Assembly: GCA_025667525.1 (NCBI GenBank)
Contig: JANFOE010002209.1
Location: 1 to 64,000, forward strand
Source: Glebionis coronaria
Taxonomy: Eukaryota > Streptophyta > Magnoliopsida > Asterales > Asteraceae
Direction of reading: 5' to 3'
DNA length: 64,000 nt
Made by a program: the position numbers and the translations under genes. A model generated the notes under the pieces. It did no database searches. It was not told the origin of the DNA and worked only from the letters and a program-made list of their open reading frames with translations. Below, one piece after another: positions 58,806 to 64,000 of the stretch. Each line of letters opens with the position of its first letter. Position 1 is the stretch's first letter.

Positions 58806-60699
58806 TGAGATTACATTTTTTTGCATGTAAATAGCTTATTTCATTTCCATTTGCAAAGAAGACGAACCAGAATTTGAGTATTTCTAAAACGTCCATGTTA
58901 TTTAGCACCAATGCAGCAGTTGCTTCTTCAGGTTTTGAGTATTTCTATGTATGCTAGATGCTTAGAATCAATGATACTACATTCAATAACTGTGCCAAAA
59001 CAAAATGTTTTAGCTGATCCACGGAACCTAGAGATGCTACCCATCAATTTCTAGGCAATAAAAATCATATACTTGAGTCTTGCGTCACATGTGGCGGGTC
59101 TCTGCAGGTAAAATAAACATAGTATTAGTTTCAGAAAAATAAAAATGGCAATACAAATATAGATGCTTAATAGTGAAAACGGATTTTTTACAATACTATC
59201 AGAAAAGTGATGATTATAAATCAGAAGACGTTTCACTTTTAAAGAAGGAAAATTGTTCCAAGAAACGGAATAAAGCACTCAGGTTCCACAATAAAGAGAA
59301 CATCCCACCAAATGAATTAAATATAAATGGTAATATTTTAATTTCAATATCTATTGTTAAATGGTTCTGTTGGATCAGTTAAAGTTCTACTTCATTATGT
59401 TCTGAATTTAGTCAATAATCCTAGGCACATAACTTAATTAGATTATTTGACTTTAAATATACATGAAACGACTAAAAATTCCACTGAAATGACAAAACAT
59501 CAAGAAAAGTTGCAATTTCTTAGGTTGTCCCAATATGAAATAGTGTAGCTGCTGTTAGGGTCATTCACTATGAATAGATTGGTCTAATCTATGACGTGTC
59601 TTTCATGGTAGGGAATAAAACTGATTTACAGAAGAATCATCAATCTCAGCAAGTAATAGATGTATACCTCAAGCTGAAATGCCATTCGGCTGACTCTCAA
59701 AAGGTTCAAAGGTATAGTCTAATGTCTGGATGTGTAAAAGTGAGTATCATTATTGTTCTAAGGCTTTATGGTCTGATTCTTCTCTAGTGGAGCATGCAAT
59801 TTAATTGTGTTTTGAAGTCCGCCATGCCGTAACCTGATCACTACCTGAACCAAGGAGTCGAACATGAGATAGGTTTGCAAATTAAAAACAATTTTCATGT
59901 TCTGAAAACCAACTTACATGTTCCTAGTCTTTATCGAGCACTCCAATACATCGAGATCAATCGTCAGAACCTGCAATGCTGTATTTGCATTACCATTATC
60001 AGAAACTGCAAGGCTCATGTTTTGAAATACTTGGAAGGAACGTATATGGCGGATGGTCTCACTCACCATCATTGCATCAATATCTTTCCCAAACTCTTCT
60101 TACACTGTGCTTATTGCATCTCCAAGAGGATCAACGGCAATTGGTTTCTATTCTAGGGTCCTGTCTGGTGCAACTGCAGGTAGTGCCAATTGGTCAGCGA
60201 TAATCCATTTCAGCTACCATGACCCAAAACTTTACATCAGCGATTTAAATACAATATAAAAGCAAATGTTACTCTGCAAATATGTGATCTCGACGATAGT
60301 CATGTGTAATAAGAGACATGGAAATTAAAGAAAACACTAAAAGATCTGACAATGATGGTTAAACAAAGAAGGACAGATAACTGAAAAGCATGCGAAACAA
60401 TATAAACCAAGAATAGCTTACATGCCAAAAAGGAAAAAAGAAAGTGAGATAAAGTGTGAGAAATCTTACACACTGAAATCTGTATATGTATTCATCATCA
60501 TGAAGAAGAACATGTGCGTTCTCATAGTATACATAATCAATGTCTTTATACTTAAGCATGAAAAAGCCAACAAAAAATATAGATTATTTTATATTTTTAT
60601 TGTTGATGTTCAGATATTCTCCTTAATGAGCACTTTATGGGCTATAAAAAATTGTCTATTTGATACATGTGGTCTGGTTGTAAAGTATCATCTAGCCTA

Positions 60700-61095
<396 letters not shown>

Positions 61096-61555
61096 TCAAC
61101 ACCATTGTTTCTTATAGAGTAATACTGAATTATAATTGACTTTGGTACTAAAAAGTAATTTATATAGATGCAAAGAATAGTAAAAGTGACAGGTTTCAAT
61201 ATCAGATCTTGATTATTGATAAGAAAGGGAACTCGGTCATACATAATGCAAGCAGTGTACTATTTATGTCACCTAATACCTTTTCAGTTAATCTAGTGCT
61301 CTACTGATATTTGTCGTCTCGTCATGAGTGAGTTCACATCCTTTATCAGCCTGTAACAGAACGATGCCAGGAATTGAAGTGAAAGCATACAACAAATGAA
61401 TGCCAATTAAGAATTTCATAACCATGTTTGTCAAGAAAAAGACCAATGCTTAATTTGCATTTAAAAACAAAAGATTACTTCAGACCAAAAATGGATAACA
61501 AACAACTTTTTAAGTATTGATCAAGTTTAGAATACATGACCTTATGGGTATGAGA

Positions 61556-61860
61556 CTATTTAACCTTCAGCAACTTAAAAAAAACCCTCATCTGAAACGT
61601 GTCAGGGTAAGAGAAGGTCCATAAAGCATTCATCATCTGAAAAACAAAACCCTGCATCATAAGTTGGAGGAAAATGACTTCTGCAGCCACATAATTATTT
61701 GATATTTTCTGGTATACATCAGAACTACAAACTTCAAAAAAGTGAGAAACCTGAAGATAATTTTCACAAACGTAGAATGTTAATCTTTTCCAAAAGATTC
61801 TTTTCATTGGCCACCAAAGCAGGCTGAGTGTTAAGTGAAGCTGCATGAACGCGGCATAGT
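61556..61860 (-). pseudogene. Exon-like fragments, unidentified
   Basis: One frame near 61780-61850 reads AASLNTQPALVANEKNLLEK, helix-like; another piece near 61583-61630, after a TTTTTCAG acceptor, reads MMNALWTFSYPDTFQ. No family is recognised and they need not belong together. Confidence 0.35.
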
Positions 61861-62008
61861 TCTTGATATATAACTTAGTCGTTATTGAGTAAACTATTTG
61901 CTAATCGATAAATAATTATTTACTGAGGAAGATACATGTCCAATAAGATAATATAAACCAAAGACAATTATTGATGAATCAAAATGCGACAAAAACTTGT
62001 TATCACCT

Positions 62009-62080
62009 CTAAAGCAGCCATAAAAACGGCACGACCACCATTGGCAGCTGCCAGAAACGAAGTGATCTATCGGCGAAATC
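62009..62080 (-). pseudogene. Exon-like fragment with AAANGGRAVFMAALE
   Basis: One minus frame reads ITSFLAAANGGRAVFMAALE and ends at GAG/GTGATAAC, a plausible donor. Short and not recognised; kept because of the clean border and the same orientation as neighbours. Confidence 0.3.
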
Positions 62081-62299
62081 AAAACAACTCACAGATCACT
62101 CGTTGACATGTACTTTCTGCACTGAGCCAATATGTAAACTGGCACTGAGTTCTTGGTTTGCTCTGAGCTACAAAGTAGGTATTATTGGTCAATAGTTTTT
62201 ACGGACGTTTCTAAATGTGTCGTTAAGATTGATGATGAAAGTTGGGATGTTCGGACATTTACTTGGCTGCAAGACAAGATTAACATAGAAGTTACCTTC

Positions 62300-62446
62300 T
62301 CAAGCAGAGCCATGGACTAAAATACTTCTCATGGCTATCGAGTCACCTTCCGAGCACAAAATATAAATCTCCCCATACATGTGACCTGCCCCATCCAAAC
62401 GAATTATGAGCTTCATTTGGGTGGATTTAATAACCTTGCCTTCCAT
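62300..62446 (-). pseudogene. 48-codon open fragment, unidentified
   Basis: From an ATG at 62446: MEGKVIKSTQMKLIIRLDGA, then GHMYGEIYILCSEGDSIAMR and SILVHGSA, stop at 62300-62302. Composition is that of a folded protein. It may be part of a longer exon, since the frame has no upstream family marker. Not recognised. Confidence 0.4.
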
Positions 62447-62971
62447 TACCTAACCTGCTCAACCACTTTCATACTGATCAGAGTGCTGATACAGTTCTGC
62501 ATAGGTTTTGTTCGTCCTTCTTCATTAAATCAAACTTAAGGAGGTTAGTTTTTGGGCCACATGAGGATTACTTATCTCATCTGAGTACAATACTGGAACT
62601 GTCGTTTGAAGGATGCAAATGAGAGCTGCCGTTCATGCTACACCCCTTACTCTATTAAAAATGCAAAAGTAAAGAAATAAGATTTGATAACTAACAGCCT
62701 TGTGGGTCACTCTTAGACTTGTATCAACTGGCTAAAACTAACATATAGATTAATCTGATTACTTTATCTTACTTTGCTGAAAATAAGGTGTGTGATGTTT
62801 CAAAGAATGAATGGTGGTTGGGAAGGAAGTATACAAACCCTAGTATTAACTGAGCTCGCCTCAAGATTGGTAATAACAACCTATAGTCAAAAAGGCCAAA
62901 AAGATTAATAACGGGCCCTGGTCAACAAAACTTTATATTTAAATAACAATAGTTACAAAAAATATGCAAAC

Positions 62972-63060
62972 CTTTAGCGGATGAAGTACGACCATCGTGC
63001 GAGAAGCTGGTATTCAAGGCGTTCTAAACGTATCATGCTACCATCACTGCATAGCACACA
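62972..63060 (-). pseudogene. Exon-like fragment, unidentified
   Basis: Acceptor GTGCTATGCAG, then DGSMIRLERLEYQLLARWSY in one frame, a TAA, and a GTTTG donor directly after it. It follows the syntaxin fragment in position but does not resemble syntaxin. Confidence 0.35.
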
Positions 63061-63232
63061 CACATTAATTAGTCGTCCACCAATGAAAACAACTGCACAC
63101 ACATACATATTGATTATCCTTCTTAAAAATAAATTAAAAATGACTACCTTCTCGTGATACCGAGACCCCAAGTATCGATCTTTACGAAAACAGCCAAAAT
63201 TGGATTCAGTTTATAATGTTTGAGATGTGTAC

Positions 63233-63346
63233 CTGCCATTTAATGCTATCACAATTGGAAAGAAGTTCTTTTGTGAGTCGGGTTTGCTCTCCGTTGGCTA
63301 CAGGGACGTGTTCCCATTGGTGAAAAGTAGCTTGCAATGTATTGAC
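63233..63346 (-). pseudogene. Exon fragment of a SYP61-type syntaxin
   Basis: 38 codons, ending TGGCAG/GTACA with the donor at 63231-63232: VNTLQATFHQWEHVPVANGE, then QTRLTKELLSNCDSIKWQ. Plant SYP61 (a Qc-SNARE of the trans-Golgi network) has at its N-terminal helix IDKLQSTFHQWE..., then KELL..C.SIEWQ with an exon end at WQ. The match in spacing and the shared splice border support the call. A later piece at 63142-63180 (DRYLGSRYHEK before a GTAGT donor) might be the decayed second exon. The SNARE motif and membrane anchor are absent. Confidence 0.75.
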
Positions 63347-63750
63347 ATAAAAAAATAAGACACTCAGCAAGAAAAAGTAAGATTAAACTTGTTTAGTAGA
63401 TAAAGAATGATGATGATAAGAATGAATTTTTTTTTTTTAAAGATTCATACATACCGGAAATAATAAAAATTGTCATTGTTCTGTTGGACCCGATCCATTG
63501 CAAAAGCTTGTGGATGGTGCTGATATTAGGATTTATTGAGAATGTGATGTTAATAAGGATTTTTTTGGTGGAAAAAAATAAACTATTGCAAAAGCTTGTG
63601 GAGACTGATATTAGGGTTTATAGAGAAGATGAAGTTATTAAGGATTGTATTCCAGATGATAACGATGGCTTGATATAATATAATATGTTTGGATGTATAT
63701 CTTTTTCAAGAATTTATTAACATTGTTTTGGATAGAAAATCATCAAAAAT

Positions 63751-63828
63751 AATCTGGCTTAGTGGTAAACCTGACTACTTCTTAACCAGAGGTCACAAGG
63801 TCAAATCTTGTGCTTGACATTTTTTTTA
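63751..63828 (+). other. tRNA-like sequence or SINE head
   Basis: A perfect A box TGGCTTAGTGG (63755-63765), a B-box-like GGTCAAATC (63799-63807, one mismatch to consensus) and a T8 run (63820-63827). Spacing of 33 bases between boxes fits Pol III internal promoters. The cloverleaf does not close, so it is a tRNA relic or a short SINE. Confidence 0.5.
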
Positions 63829-63849
63829 AATAATTTCCAAAAATGCTAT

Positions 63850-63920
63850 TAAAAACGCGATTTACAAAACTGCGTTTCCAAAACGCGATTTCCATAAAAC
63901 TGCGATTTCAAACGGAAAAT
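63850..63920. repeat. Cluster of AAAACGCGATTT-type motifs
   Basis: Four variants in about 70 bases: AAAACGCGATTT, AAAACTGCGTTTCC, AAAACGCGATTTCC and AAAACTGCGATTTC, about 15-17 bases apart. Similar words (AAAACGCAGATTTTGG, GGAATTGCGTTTTCG) occur at 54786-54836. They may be subterminal repeats of a DNA transposon. Confidence 0.5.
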
Positions 63921-64000
63921 TCGTGGAATTTGGAGATTTTCTAGGGAATACTCAAATACTATTGGCTAAAAGATGTGACTGGAATATGACTGGGATTGAA

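Noticed and set aside
59173..60559. Several 60-90-codon frames on both strands
   Set aside because: Overlap one another, lack splice borders or recognisable motifs, and are of a length expected by chance in AT-rich DNA.

Overview
The window is plant nuclear DNA: LTR retrotransposons with plant-type Gag-Pol proteins, introns with plant-style splice sites, Helitron ends, and exon fragments of plant proteins (ketol-acid reductoisomerase, syntaxin of the SYP61 type, class XI myosin, Argonaute). The Gag and Pol residues resemble families I know from Asteraceae such as Tanacetum and Artemisia, so a composite is my best guess; that is an impression from memory, not a search. I see no intact host gene.

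Layout. 1-2760 is the internal part of a Ty3/gypsy element running off the left edge; its 5' LTR (minus strand) is 2761-9353 and is split by a solo LTR of an unrelated element (4901-7802, TSD AATAG). That gypsy element sits in a SIRE-type Ty1/copia element (SIRE-1, minus strand, 9354-19948), which in turn interrupts the pol gene of a second SIRE-type element (SIRE-2, plus strand, 19949-24458). This is four levels of nesting. 24459-25248 carries exon fragments, including one of a class XI myosin. 25249-38729 is an Athila-lineage element (TSD GTAAA, long LTRs, minus strand) that has gag and protease but no reverse transcriptase or integrase, and instead an unfamiliar acidic ORF. 38735-44430 is a patchwork of exon-like pieces on the minus strand, one clearly from the Argonaute PIWI domain, plus a hAT-like MITE. 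44431-54111 is a complete gypsy chromovirus (Tekay/Del type, TSD ACACG, minus strand) that has lost the reverse transcriptase core and RNase H by internal deletion. 54112-54950 looks like the 5' untranslated exon and start of a minus-strand gene. 54953-55320 is a long TA repeat, directly abutted by a canonical Helitron 3' terminus (minus strand, 55321) from which a tract of minus-strand gene fragments runs to the right edge.

How it fits together. The retroelements encode their own Gag, protease, integrase and reverse transcriptase, but every coding frame I checked has stops, frameshifts or deletions, so none seems autonomous today. Several stops sit where C-to-T change of a CGA or CAG/CAA codon explains them, consistent with decay of methylated DNA. 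The exon fragments share one orientation, keep splice-site borders and come from unrelated genes; this is the pattern expected of Helitron gene capture, although only one Helitron end near them is visible.
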